Source: JACNIZ01 sp964344765 (GTDB taxonomy: Bacteria > Planctomycetota > UBA1135). From it: a stretch of DNA of 64,000 nucleotides. Location of the stretch: contig CAYFOM010000010.1 in NCBI GenBank assembly GCA_964344765.1, positions 1 through 64,000 of the forward strand, in the 5' to 3' direction. The translations under genes were made by a program, and so were the position numbers. The notes under the pieces were generated by a model. It was not told the DNA's origin and did not search any database. It saw only the letters and a program-made list of their open reading frames with translations. Below, one piece after another: positions 41,296 to 50,422 of this stretch (the first letter of the stretch is position 1; every line of letters starts with the position of its first letter).

Positions 41296-43329
41296 TTATT
41301 CGGGCTTCTTCTTTTTGCCGCTTTCGTCTTCGACGTAGCCCATTTGCTCGAGAGCACTCTGGGCTAAGCCTTCGTCTACATCAAGCACACGAGCGGGCGG
41401 AGGCTCGGGCAACAAGCCCTGAACCGACTTCACCGGGTTGGCTTGTACGTGGGCTTCTTGCCATGCATCCGTCATCACCTTGCCGGGCAAGCCATCCGGA
41501 ACCGGAAGGCCCATGCCATAAAGCATGCTCGGCGTGCAGTCGTAGATTGACGCGCCTTCAAAGGTGCCGCCGGTTTTCACACCAGGACCAGCAACCACCA
41601 TAATTCCGCGCTCGTGGTGCACACCAGTGCGCAGTTCTTCGTAGAACATATCGCGCAGCGCAGTGCGGTTACCTTCAAACAGCAAGTGGTTTTCTTCACT
41701 GCCCAGCTGACCGGCATAAAAGTCCATCACCAACGTGGTCTCCCCCTTCGGGAATGGCTGGAAGTGGAACGGGCGACCATCCGGATTCTCTTCCACGCGG
41801 ATCTCCAACATTGCTTTGCGCAAGTCCTCAAGGATCTCCCAGCGCTGCTCCGGATCCGCCGCATCGCAAGTCAGTACCAATTGGTTGCCGGCAACTGCGG
41901 CGCGAATGCCCAAGTCTTTGGGATCCAATCCAACAAACTGAATGAACTTGCCCGGAGAAGGACGCACGGTACGACGCCCACCGTTCTCCAACGCCTGCAT
42001 ACCGTGGTCGGAGAAGATCATGAACGTGGTCTTGTCGAAGTCAGTGCGATCCATCAAACGACCCAACACTTCGTCGGACTTGCGGTAGCCTTCGCGCAAC
42101 ACATCCTTAAACAACTCCTTCGCTTCGTCGCTAAGTTGCGGGAAGCCTTCAGGTTCGTGGTAAGCCCAATAGTGGTGACCCAAAGTATCGATCGGCGTGA
42201 TCAACAGCGCACCGAACGACGGCTGATACTCGACCATTTGGTCGAACCAAGCATCGGCACTCAAGTTGGCGAATACCAACTGCATGCGCCAGAAGGTCTT
42301 CTCGCGCTTTTCCTTCAACTTGCCTGTTGCAGTAACCACGTGCCAGAAGTGGCCCATGTTTTCCCAGACGTGATCGGCACTCGAAATCGCCAAACCCGAA
42401 AACGCCGCCTTCATCGCTTGGAAGCTGAAGATCGACAAGTCTTGGCGGCCAACCTTGACCAACGGCTGCAAGAAAGCCAAGTCCATCGGGTGAGTGTGTT
42501 CACCCGGAGCAACCCACCCCGGCATGCAGAAGCCCGGGTATTCATCCGGAGGCCAGGTCATCAACCAGCCGGTCAATCCAACCTTGCCGCCACTCTCTTT
42601 AACCGCATCCCAAACGCGTCCGGTTTTCAAATCACGACGGTCGCGTTGGAAGTCCAAAATGCCATTGTCTTCGGCAGTCATGCCGGTGGCGATGATGGTC
42701 CAAATCCGTGCCGACAGCGTTGGGTTTTCCGAATCCAACTGACCGCGCGCGCCCATTTCCACCAGGCGCTTCATGTTCGGTAGCTCGCCGGCTTCCATCA
42801 TCGGGTCGAGCTGATCCCAAGTTGCCGAGTCCAGACCGAGCACGACCAGCGGCGAAATGCCATTGACCTCTTCGGGGGCAATGCGGCGATCCGGTTCGAT
42901 CAACAGCAGGCCGCCCGCGAACAACAATCCGATGATGGCAATCAAGTTGCCTGCCTTTCGGAATGCACAACCCAGCACCACGGCCAACACCATGCCCACC
43001 CACATCATGTAAGTAGCCTTGGCGATCGGCGTGCCGGCGATCAGCAACCATGGCAACGCGCCAAGTAGCGCGCCCAGCACCGCGGGAATACGCGGTTCGC
43101 TATCGCCGGAAACAATCAAGCCGCGTAGTTTGCCGAGGATCCAGCAGAAGCAAACGCCGAGCACAAAAGGCAACAAGACGTTGAATGCCGCAGCCGGAAA
43201 CAGCGGGCGCACCAGCGCGGGTGCGGAGAAGCTAATGGCCGCAGCAGCGGCGAGGGCGGCGGCGCAGCCGGCAGCAAAAATACCGATCGGTTGCTTGGCG
43301 GCGGAATCCGTGGAAGAAGCGTCAGTCAT
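41296..43329 (-). CDS. Membrane-anchored alkaline-phosphatase-superfamily phosphodiesterase (type I NPP-like)
   Basis: A 677-residue protein. About 150 N-terminal residues hold four to five hydrophobic helices (from GIFAAGCAAALAAAAAISF to LIAIIGLLFAGGLLLI). The catalytic domain of the nucleotide pyrophosphatase/phosphodiesterase type follows: metal ligand Asp in VVLGLDSATWD, a probable nucleophile in NPTLSARIWTIIATG, metal ligands in TPIDTLGHHYW and FSDHGM, and a histidine in VHHERGIMVVAGPGV. It would hydrolyse phosphodiester bonds at the outer face of the cytoplasmic membrane. The basic/acidic tail is short (DESGKKKKPE). It lies 69 bp downstream of the HlyD-like gene, possibly in the same unit. 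Confidence 0.85.
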   Translation of the reverse strand: MTDASSTDSAAKQPIGIFAAGCAAALAAAAAISFSAPALVRPLFPAAAFNVLLPFVLGVCFCWILGKLRGLIVSGDSEPRIPAVLGALLGALPWLLIAGTPIAKATYMMWVGMVLAVVLGCAFRKAGNLIAIIGLLFAGGLLLIEPDRRIAPEEVNGISPLVVLGLDSATWDQLDPMMEAGELPNMKRLVEMGARGQLDSENPTLSARIWTIIATGMTAEDNGILDFQRDRRDLKTGRVWDAVKESGGKVGLTGWLMTWPPDEYPGFCMPGWVAPGEHTHPMDLAFLQPLVKVGRQDLSIFSFQAMKAAFSGLAISSADHVWENMGHFWHVVTATGKLKEKREKTFWRMQLVFANLSADAWFDQMVEYQPSFGALLITPIDTLGHHYWAYHEPEGFPQLSDEAKELFKDVLREGYRKSDEVLGRLMDRTDFDKTTFMIFSDHGMQALENGGRRTVRPSPGKFIQFVGLDPKDLGIRAAVAGNQLVLTCDAADPEQRWEILEDLRKAMLEIRVEENPDGRPFHFQPFPKGETTLVMDFYAGQLGSEENHLLFEGNRTALRDMFYEELRTGVHHERGIMVVAGPGVKTGGTFEGASIYDCTPSMLYGMGLPVPDGLPGKVMTDAWQEAHVQANPVKSVQGLLPEPPPARVLDVDEGLAQSALEQMGYVEDESGKKKKPE

Positions 43330-43398
43330 GACTGCAGGGAGGACAGGCGGAAAGCGATCCGGAACCGCAAATGATAATCAATCCAGCGTGGCTGGATT

Positions 43399-44685
43399 TC
43401 AATCCAACGGCTCTAAATAGACGCGCTCGCCGGGAATCAGGTCAAGCTCGGTCACCGGCCCGACCAGGTAGGCATAACCATATTCGGGTATTTGCGGGCT
43501 CGACCATAAGCGCTGCGGCAATTGCTGCACCGTCGGCAGCTTTTGCATCACCACCGAATTGACCGCCAGCACCTCGTTGGGCTGCGGATTGGCGCGCGGC
43601 GCCCGCGAAACCGTGAAAGCATCGCCCACGCTGACGGCAACCGGCGCGGTTTCGGGCAGGTAAACCACGACCTCGCGCGGTTTCGGGTGGACCAACATCG
43701 CGACCGGCTCTCCGGCCAGCAATGCCTGGCCAATTGGGGCGGGTTCGGATTCGACGCGACCGGCAAAGGGTGCATGCAGCAGATATTGCGACTGGACAAG
43801 CTCCAATTCTTGTAAGGCGCGCCTTTGCACCACCAACGCAGCGCGCAAACCCGCCAACTGAGGCTCCATATCCAAGCTCGCCGGCAGCACCTCCGGTAGG
43901 TTCAGCGGCTCGAGATCGTCGACGTAATCCGCCCGCCGCTGCTTCGCCGCCGCCAGCTCCTTCTCGAGCCCGACCACCACATTCTGGTAGTTCTGCACTC
44001 GACCCAGAGCCTGATCCATGCGCAGCTGCAAGTCCTCAACATCAGACTCAGGCCCAGCCGCACCCGACGCCAACTTCTTCGCCCGCTCCAAACGCACCTT
44101 CAAGCGACTGGCTTCCAATTGATTGTCGGCAACCTCGAGCTCCGCTTCGAGAATCTCGATGTGCAAATCGGCCTCGTCGCCATCAAAACGGCGCAATTGA
44201 GCGGCACGCTCGGCCAAACGATCGGCTTCGGCGGCGGCCAATGCCTGTTCGCGGTTTTGGCGCATTTGCCACAAGTCGCGCTCGGCGGCGGCTTGCAATC
44301 GAGCCATCTCGGCGTCGACGTCGGCCGTCAGCTTGGCCAGTTCGGCGCGGGCGGTTTCCAACGACGCTTGATGCGGCGCCATATCCAACGACGCAATCAA
44401 CTGACCGGCGGTGACCAAGTCATATTGCTGCACCAACACCTGATCCAAGCGTCCGGACAGAGGCGTCGACACCTCGTACTGCTGAGTGCGCGCGAGGCCG
44501 ACCATGTTCGGCACCGACACCTGGCTGGTCCACATCAGGTATACCGCGGCGACGGCAACCAGCCAGACCACCAACGGCAATCCATGAACGCGCAAGTCGT
44601 GCCAGCGCTCGCGCAACGGAATCGGCACCTTGCGGGGCCGTTGCTGAATTCGCGTTTGATGCCTGCGTTCGGATTGCTCGTCCAT
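43399..44685 (-). CDS. HlyD-family membrane fusion (periplasmic adaptor) protein
   Basis: A 428-residue adaptor from ATG 44685. A basic cytoplasmic N-terminus is followed by one membrane helix (GLPLVVWLVAVAAVYLMW). A lipoyl-like half (VSTPLSGRLDQVLVQQYDLVTAGQLIASLD) comes next, then a long coiled-coil hairpin (SLETARAELAKLTADVDAEMARLQAAAERDLW ... LEKELAAAKQRRADYVDDLE). The second lipoyl half is QYLLHAPFAGRVESEPAPIGQALLAGEPVAMLV, and a beta-barrel domain ends the protein. Such adaptors link an inner-membrane pump to an outer-membrane channel, but no pump gene is next to it. Its start is 1 bp after the DUF4956 stop. Confidence 0.88.
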   Translation of the reverse strand: MDEQSERRHQTRIQQRPRKVPIPLRERWHDLRVHGLPLVVWLVAVAAVYLMWTSQVSVPNMVGLARTQQYEVSTPLSGRLDQVLVQQYDLVTAGQLIASLDMAPHQASLETARAELAKLTADVDAEMARLQAAAERDLWQMRQNREQALAAAEADRLAERAAQLRRFDGDEADLHIEILEAELEVADNQLEASRLKVRLERAKKLASGAAGPESDVEDLQLRMDQALGRVQNYQNVVVGLEKELAAAKQRRADYVDDLEPLNLPEVLPASLDMEPQLAGLRAALVVQRRALQELELVQSQYLLHAPFAGRVESEPAPIGQALLAGEPVAMLVHPKPREVVVYLPETAPVAVSVGDAFTVSRAPRANPQPNEVLAVNSVVMQKLPTVQQLPQRLWSSPQIPEYGYAYLVGPVTELDLIPGERVYLEPLD

Positions 44686-44686
44686 G

Positions 44687-45376
44687 TCAGATCTCCGAAA
44701 GCTCATCCTGCAAGACCAGCGATACGCCGGTGATGCTGCCGGCGGCATTCAAATCGCGAATCAGATCATCGCCACGCTTGGGATCGCGCAGCCTGACCTG
44801 GAAGATGTACTCGGTCACCTCGCTACCGCGACGAACCGAGATGGTGGCGTACTTGCGGCAGAATCGCTTCAGAATCCACACGAACGCGCCTTCATTTTGC
44901 TCGATGCCCTCGAGCCGGAACGAAAGGTGACCGTCAAACACACCCTGCGTACCAAACCGCGTGTAGTACAGGTAAATGGTCGTCGCCAGCAGCGCCAACG
45001 TGCCGACCACTGCTTCGGGGTAGTGCTGCGAACCGACCGCCATGCCCAACACCAAAGTGAAGAACACGAACACAGTGTCGCGCGTGTCCTTGAGCACGTT
45101 GCGGAAGCGAATAATCGCCAGCGCGCCGATCAGACCGAAGGCGGTCACGATGGAGTCGCCAATGACGAACATCACCAGCGCAACGACCATCGTCAGCAAC
45201 ACCAAACTTTGGGTGAACGATCGGGAGTAACTCAGCCCGTGGTGCGTGCGTTGATAGACCCAAGCAATCAGCTGCCCAAGCACGAAGGCCATCAACATGG
45301 ATAGCCCCATGCGCTCTAAGGTCAGCTCGCGGGTCAGCGTGCTACCTGAGCCGAAGAGTTGCTGCAGCGTGTCCAT
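44687..45376 (-). CDS. DUF4956 membrane protein
   Basis: A 229-residue protein of the DUF4956 family. Four hydrophobic helices are in the N-terminal half (MGLSMLMAFVLGQLIAWVY; FTQSLVLLTMVVALVMFVIG; the conserved AFGLIGALAIIRFRNVLKDTRDTVFVFFTLVLGMAVG; VVGTLALLATTIYLYY). A ferredoxin-like cytoplasmic C-terminal domain ends with VSLVLQDELSEI. The family has no assigned activity but very often sits beside VTC-type polyphosphate polymerase genes, as here. Confidence 0.88.
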   Translation of the reverse strand: MDTLQQLFGSGSTLTRELTLERMGLSMLMAFVLGQLIAWVYQRTHHGLSYSRSFTQSLVLLTMVVALVMFVIGDSIVTAFGLIGALAIIRFRNVLKDTRDTVFVFFTLVLGMAVGSQHYPEAVVGTLALLATTIYLYYTRFGTQGVFDGHLSFRLEGIEQNEGAFVWILKRFCRKYATISVRRGSEVTEYIFQVRLRDPKRGDDLIRDLNAAGSITGVSLVLQDELSEI

Positions 45377-45397
45377 TTGGGGGCTTGGAGGGTCGGG

Positions 45398-46210
45398 CTA
45401 GTCGGCCGGCGAGAAACGCCAAGCCGTCGACGTCGACAGCTTTGCCTGCAGGGCGTGCATGGCGCCGCGGTCGGCTACGGAGTCTATCGAGCGCACGTAC
45501 TTTGCGACAGATTGCTTGTGTAACTCGAAGACATGAACCAATTCATCCAGCCACAAAGGCTTACGTTCGGTAAATTTAATCTCGACGATAACCCCTTCCA
45601 CCGGCGTAGGTTTCCAATTCGGACGACTTTCCGCCAGGTCGAAATCCGACACGATGCAATGATGCAAATCGGTATCAAAGGTTAATCTGACAGGGGCATG
45701 GCCCGTACATTCGTAGGCCTCGCGCATGTAGCGGATCCGCATCGCAGGCATCGCGCCGATGCGCTCGCAATACTCCATGAACTCGGCCGCTTCTTCGTGG
45801 TGGCCATGGCGTAAAAAGTCCTGTGCCGCTTGGCGATCGCTGGCCGCCCGCGATTTATTAATGATTTGGTCCGAGCGCTTCTTAATCTCGAAAAATACCG
45901 GGCTTTTGGTGTCGTGTTCGGAATAGTAGCGCAGGCGCAGCTTGAAGCGATTGCGCATGCCCTGGTTGACATCGTCGTAAGTCGAAAGCTTTTGGTTATC
46001 CAAATAGATGCTGTAAACCGGGTAGCGTCGGTCGTGTTGTTTGACCGAAAACGGGTCCAGCGTCATAAAGGGCGCGATGAATCTGCGCATCCTCTCCGCA
46101 ACCATCTCGGTAACCAAGTACTTACACTCGTACCGCGAGGTGAGGCAGCCATCTAACGGCTCAGGATTAGAACTTGCTAGGGACAAGGCTTTACTTACCA
46201 AAAATACCAT
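45398..46210 (-). CDS. VTC-domain polyphosphate-polymerase-like protein
   Basis: A 270-residue protein from ATG 46210 (an upstream extension of 20 residues looks unnatural). It is a CYTH/TTM-superfamily tunnel enzyme of the VTC type: SRYECKYLVTEMVAERM, PVYSIYLDN, RFKLRLRYY, VFFEIKKR, VIVEIKFTERKPLWLDELV and SVAKYVRSID. These supply the ring of basic and acidic side chains that bind triphosphate and metal. In yeast Vtc4 the domain makes polyphosphate from ATP. The order VTC, DUF4956, HlyD-like adaptor suggests a membrane polyphosphate or phosphopolymer system. Confidence 0.88.
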   Translation of the reverse strand: MVFLVSKALSLASSNPEPLDGCLTSRYECKYLVTEMVAERMRRFIAPFMTLDPFSVKQHDRRYPVYSIYLDNQKLSTYDDVNQGMRNRFKLRLRYYSEHDTKSPVFFEIKKRSDQIINKSRAASDRQAAQDFLRHGHHEEAAEFMEYCERIGAMPAMRIRYMREAYECTGHAPVRLTFDTDLHHCIVSDFDLAESRPNWKPTPVEGVIVEIKFTERKPLWLDELVHVFELHKQSVAKYVRSIDSVADRGAMHALQAKLSTSTAWRFSPAD

Positions 46211-46283
46211 ATAAGCTGGATATCGGTCGGTTTTCAAGCGCACTTTTTGCGCTAAGTTCGCCCGATACACACAGTTACTTCAC

Positions 46284-46820
46284 ATGCTTGCCTTCCTAAG
46301 ACAGGTCGCACGCGCGCTGACCGGCAAGGTCGATCCGCTGGAATTCGCCCTAGGCATTTTCTTTGGTTTGTTACTGGGTTTGGTTCCTGCCGGCGAGGTT
46401 GACCTCGGCACCGGTTGGATGGGTTGGAACGCGACCTGGGTGGTGCTTCTTTTCTTGCTGTTGGCCATACGTGCATCCATTCCGGTTGCGATCGTTTTTG
46501 CCGCATTCGGCAAGTTGCTGGGCATGGCCTTTTTGGACTCAACCGCCTACAGCCTAGGCCAATCCATGCTCGACGGCCCTGGCCCCGGCGGCACCGCGTT
46601 AAGCCTTTACCAAAGCATGCCGGAGTTCCAGTTGCACACCTTCTGGGGCATGGGCGCACTGATCCTCGGCGGCTGCTGCGCGACCTGCTTCGGCGTGGTC
46701 AGCTACATCGTCTTCCGTAAGAAACTCCCCGGCTGGCGCGAGCGATTCGGTCAAAGCAAATTGGCCAAGACCTTGTCCGGCTTCTTCCTCTTCCGCGCCT
46801 TGGGCTACTTACTGCGATGA
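46284..46820 (+). CDS. TIGR03546-like membrane protein
   Basis: A 178-residue membrane protein with a basic start (MLAFLRQVARALTGKVDPLEFALGIFFGLLLGLVPAG) and three to four further hydrophobic segments. The conserved KxDPLEFALGxFFGLLLGLxP pattern and size match the uncharacterised TIGR03546 family. Members usually sit directly upstream of a TIGR03545 gene, and here the next gene starts inside the stop of this one (overlap of 4 bp). It is divergent from the VTC gene across a 73-bp spacer that must hold both promoters. No activity known. Confidence 0.7.
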   Translation: MLAFLRQVARALTGKVDPLEFALGIFFGLLLGLVPAGEVDLGTGWMGWNATWVVLLFLLLAIRASIPVAIVFAAFGKLLGMAFLDSTAYSLGQSMLDGPGPGGTALSLYQSMPEFQLHTFWGMGALILGGCCATCFGVVSYIVFRKKLPGWRERFGQSKLAKTLSGFFLFRALGYLLR

Positions 46821-48162
46821 TCCTGCGCAAAGGCTTCTTCTTCCTGTTGCTGGCACTGATCGCGGTCTTGCTGATCGTCTTGGTTTTCGCCGGTGACCCG
46901 ATCTTCAGTTCGGCGCTGCGCAAATACGGGCCCAAAGCAACCGGCCAACCGGTAGATTTTGAATCGGCGTCGTTGTCGATTTTGGGCAGCAATGCGCAAG
47001 TCAGTGGCTTGCAACTCGGCCGCAAAAACAAACCGCTGATTCGCACCAAGAGCATTTTGTTCGACGCCGCCGCCACCGATCTTTTGGCCGGTCGTTTGTT
47101 CATCGAAAACGCTGAGCTACTTGATGTGCACCTGCGGTTGGTCATCGATAAAAACGGTCGCTTCGAATTTGATCCGGGTCCACCGCCGGATGGCACCGCA
47201 ACTGAAGACGATGCGCCGGCGCCAAAGGAAAACCCGGTGCCGGCCGAAGATCGCGACGTGGTTCAAGTCGTTTCCGAAATGTGGGAACGCTATCAAACTT
47301 ACAAGGAGTACTACGACAAGTACGGCGGCATCTTTAGCGGTGGTGATGAGGAAGCCGCGGAAGAAGATGCTCAACGGATCCGCTTGGCCGGGCGTCCGGC
47401 TTATTTGGATGACGTCGGCAGTGACGGTGAAGATAGCGAACCGAAGTTCTTCCAAATGAAGAAGGCTGAGATTGCCAATTTGAGTTGGGAAACTTTGGAC
47501 CGCCGCACCGGAATGCCGTTTTTGCCGGAGCTCAAACAGGGCACGTTAACGCTGCTCGAAATCGGAACGCCCGACGGCAAATCCACCGTGCACGCCAATG
47601 CCGACGTAGCCGATGGCGGTCGATTGGCGTTTAGCATGGAGGTGCCGAAGGTCGAAAGCGAGCTGACTAGTGTTGCCGCCGAAATTCAGGGTTTGCCGGT
47701 GGATTGCTGAATTTGAAGACCGACAACCTGCAGTTTCACGACAGTGCGCTGCAAGGTCGCGTGCGCATCGAACTCAGCGGCGCGTCGTTCCAAGAAGGTC
47801 CGCGCTCCAAGCCGGTGCTTGGCGTTAAGCCGGGTGAATTTTGCAAGGTGATCAACAAAGCGTTGGAAAAGAACACCATTGCTTTTGATTTTGTGTTGGG
47901 CGGCACGCCGACGCGGCCATCCTTCACCATTGAAAACGCAACCGACTTGGATGACTTGATTTTGGAAACTCTCAAAGACGAAGCCAAAGAACGTCTGAAT
48001 GAAGAGGTGGACGAAGCCAAGCAAAAGCTGGAAGGCAAGGTGCAAGAGAAAGCCGACGAATTGCTCGGCGATAAAGCCAAAGACTTGCTCGGTGACAAAA
48101 CGCCGGACTTGGGCGGTTTGTTCGGCGGCAAAGAGAAAAAGAAAAAAGATAAGGACGGCTGA
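46817..48162 (+). CDS. TIGR03545-like membrane-anchored protein, split by a -1 frameshift
   Basis: One N-terminal membrane helix (FFFLLLALIAVLLIVLVFAG) and an AsmA-like start (SSALRKYGPKATGQPVDFESASLSILGSNAQVSGLQLGRKN) precede a long exported domain. The frame opened at 46817 ends in TGA at 47708-47710. The rest of the protein (NLKTDNLQFHDSALQGRVRIEL ... ETLKDEAKERLNEEVDEAK, then a Lys-rich tail) continues in the -1 frame to 48162. Both frames are open together only from 47671 to 47710. A GGGTTTG slippery heptamer in correct phase lies in that overlap at 47689-47695. The joined product is about 448 residues. Programmed frameshifting, mutation or a sequence error are all possible. It pairs with the TIGR03546-like gene. 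Confidence 0.65.
47689..47695 (+). promoter_or_regulatory. Candidate -1 ribosomal frameshift heptamer GGGTTTG
   Basis: In the zero frame the codons are GGT (47690-47692) and TTG (47693-47695), so the heptamer reads G-GGT-TTG, the X-XXY-YYZ form. A -1 slip gives GGG-TTT and enters the frame that encodes the missing C-terminus. The zero-frame stop is 13 nt further on. No clear downstream pseudoknot was identified by eye. Confidence 0.4.
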
Positions 48163-48726
48163 TTAGCTTCGCTCGCGCCATTCTTCGGCAAGCAGCGCAA
48201 AGACCACGTCATCTACCCACTGTCCGCGGAACCAAAACGAGCGCACGTGGTGTGCCTCTTGCCGCATGCCGACCTTGCGTAACATGGCCAGCGACGCCGC
48301 GTTGTCCGGATCCGCCGATGCGATGACTCGATACTTGTTCAAAGTAGTGAACAAAAACTCCAGCAACGCTTGCAGCGCTTCGGTTCCGTAACCCTTGCCT
48401 TGCCATTCCGGCGCGATGGTCAGTCCCACTTCCACCTGCGTGAGTTGATTGCGCAAAAAGTGCACGCCGCAATCGCCGATGAGCTGGCCGTCTTCGCGCA
48501 AGTGCAATCCAAGTTGCAGCCACTGCCCTTGAGAATTCATCGCAACTTTCTGATTCTCAAGGATGAAAGCGCGCACCTCGTTCAAATCCTCCGGCGCCCA
48601 GGGTTGCCATCGGGTGACTTCAGGCGCATTGCGATAACGCAGCAAAGTCTCGGCGTCGCCCAAGCTTAAACGCGAAAAAAGCAGCCGCTCGCTGCACGGA
48701 AGTGAAGAGTTTCTCAACGCCTCCAT
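48163..48726 (-). CDS. GNAT acetyltransferase, RimJ/RimL-like
   Basis: A 187-residue N-acetyltransferase. The acetyl-CoA-binding signature is VEVGLTIAPEWQGKGYGTEALQALLEFLF (the Q/RxxGxG/A loop is QGKGYG). The second half is LNKYRVIASADPDNAASLAMLRKVGMRQEAHHVRSF, where the N-x-A-S-x-x-x-L-x-K-x-G-M/F segment is typical of the RimJ/RimL and antibiotic-acetyltransferase branch. It would acetylate a protein N-terminus or small amine; the acceptor is not predictable. Convergent with the TIGR03545-like gene, 0 bp apart. Confidence 0.9.
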   Translation of the reverse strand: MEALRNSSLPCSERLLFSRLSLGDAETLLRYRNAPEVTRWQPWAPEDLNEVRAFILENQKVAMNSQGQWLQLGLHLREDGQLIGDCGVHFLRNQLTQVEVGLTIAPEWQGKGYGTEALQALLEFLFTTLNKYRVIASADPDNAASLAMLRKVGMRQEAHHVRSFWFRGQWVDDVVFALLAEEWRERS

Positions 48727-48854
48727 GATAAGAAACGCGCACAGGGCCGCCGCGGTAACAAAACACTGGCGAATTTTTCATTTTTGGTGCATCGTGGAAT
48801 GGCTGGCTGTGCACGGCCGCGCCCCCCTTTTGACCCCAGTCCCTAGAGGTCACT

Positions 48855-50417
48855 ATGCTCTTTCGCCGACTCATCGAGGATCCCGATGCCCACGTAGCAT
48901 TGCCGACTCCAGGTACGGACCTATTTCCGAACCCCGGCCTGGCTCCTCACCCCCACATGAAAGCCGTTCCCAACCCATGGTTGGACCATACCGGCCGACG
49001 CATCCGCGCCAAGTTTTATGATCGCGGCTGGAATTTCGATCTCACCGGCGCGGCCGATGACGACGACGGCGAAGAAGTGAGCGCAGCAAGCATTTTGGTA
49101 GGCGCAGTGCCGCCGGGTCGACCACTGGAAATTTGCTTTAAGGCGACATCGGTTGGAGCCAAGGGAACTCTACTGGTACTTGTTTTCGGATTCGACGAGC
49201 ACGGCAACCGCGTATTCTCTACATCATTCAGCCATTTATTAGAGAACGATTTCCCAATGTCCATGCGACGTCCGCTACACCCAAGCCGTGACGTGCGCAC
49301 GCTAAAGGTGTTCTTCCAACGGGTAACTCCGGTGACGGTGCATATGAACAAGGTACGGCTTATCGTCGGCGTGCCGCCGGTGCTGCCGCGCACGATGGAC
49401 TTGGTTGGCGCCGGTTTGATTTACGCAACCGCGCAAACGCATGTGCTGCCGCAACAAGCTTCGACGCGTGGGACGCTTTCCTTCCCCATTCCAATTCAGC
49501 ATGGCAATCAAGTGCCGGTGGCGTTTGAGTTGTCCGCCGAGCCACAGAATGCGTTGCGCGGCTTCCGCTGGGAAATGGCACATGGCCAAAACAACATCAT
49601 TTGCCACGCGGCACTGGAATCGCCGGATACCGGAGTGGAACTGCGTTGGGAAAGTTTGGTATTCGTCGACGAACCGAATCAGCAACAACAACAATTAGGT
49701 GGCGCCCAATCGCCGCCCGCGCTGAGCCACAAAGAGTTTTGGCAAACCGGAATGCGCCCTGATCCATCCGGCCTGCGCATTGTTTCCGAACGCATTCATC
49801 GCCAAGCCACCGATGTCGTCGATTTTGCCCGCCAAGTGGAAAACGTGGCAAAAACTCAATCGGCTTGGGCGCGCGTTGCTGCTGCAATGTTCCATGCGCA
49901 AAACATTCCGGCGCGCGTCGGCATTGTGGTGCCGACCGATGGTGACCCGAATCCGCCGAGTCATAACTTTTTGGAATGGCACCATCCGGAATTAGGGTGG
50001 ACGCGGATTTCGAATGCACGCAAACAGGGCCCGTGCAATAGCGAGCATGTGGTGTTGCGCATTGCCGCGCCGGATGAAATGGAGAGTATTAATACGCTGA
50101 CTTTGGATTCGCGCAGTCCGCGATTAAGGGAGTTAGATTACGCCCAACATTTTCTTTTGGATAACTTGGCGCCGATTCCCAAGTCGCATGGCGGTGGCGG
50201 GCATATCAGCATGCATGCACATCCGGTGATGCAGTTGCATCATCAGCGCGGGCAGTTGGATGCTTTACGCCAAGCATGTAAACGTGCGTGGACACGTCAG
50301 CTCGAGGATGGCCGCTTTGGTTTATCGGGCAGCCAGCGCAATGCAGCGTTGTTGGAAGCGGTGCGCGATCAGGATAGTCGTGGACTTTTGGCGGCGCTGA
50401 ATCGATACGCGAGCTAG
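48855..50417 (+). CDS. Large protein with a cysteine-less transglutaminase-like domain
   Basis: A 520-residue protein without signal peptide. The first ~190 residues contain a beta-sandwich-like segment (PLEICFKATSVGAKGTLLVLVFGFDEHGNRVFS ... HMNKVRLIVGVPP). Residues ~310-390 resemble the transglutaminase-like core: ARVAAAMFHAQNIPARVGIVV, then SHNFLEWHHPELGWTRIS with the active-site-type histidine and the GW strand. The expected catalytic cysteine region reads KTQSAWARV and has no cysteine, so the domain is probably inactive as a protease/transglutaminase or uses other chemistry. The C-terminus is histidine-rich (GGGGHISMHAHPVMQLHHQRG) and may bind metal. A longer sugar- or peptide-binding role is possible. 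Confidence 0.55.
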   Translation: MLFRRLIEDPDAHVALPTPGTDLFPNPGLAPHPHMKAVPNPWLDHTGRRIRAKFYDRGWNFDLTGAADDDDGEEVSAASILVGAVPPGRPLEICFKATSVGAKGTLLVLVFGFDEHGNRVFSTSFSHLLENDFPMSMRRPLHPSRDVRTLKVFFQRVTPVTVHMNKVRLIVGVPPVLPRTMDLVGAGLIYATAQTHVLPQQASTRGTLSFPIPIQHGNQVPVAFELSAEPQNALRGFRWEMAHGQNNIICHAALESPDTGVELRWESLVFVDEPNQQQQQLGGAQSPPALSHKEFWQTGMRPDPSGLRIVSERIHRQATDVVDFARQVENVAKTQSAWARVAAAMFHAQNIPARVGIVVPTDGDPNPPSHNFLEWHHPELGWTRISNARKQGPCNSEHVVLRIAAPDEMESINTLTLDSRSPRLRELDYAQHFLLDNLAPIPKSHGGGGHISMHAHPVMQLHHQRGQLDALRQACKRAWTRQLEDGRFGLSGSQRNAALLEAVRDQDSRGLLAALNRYAS

Positions 50418-50422
50418 CAAAG

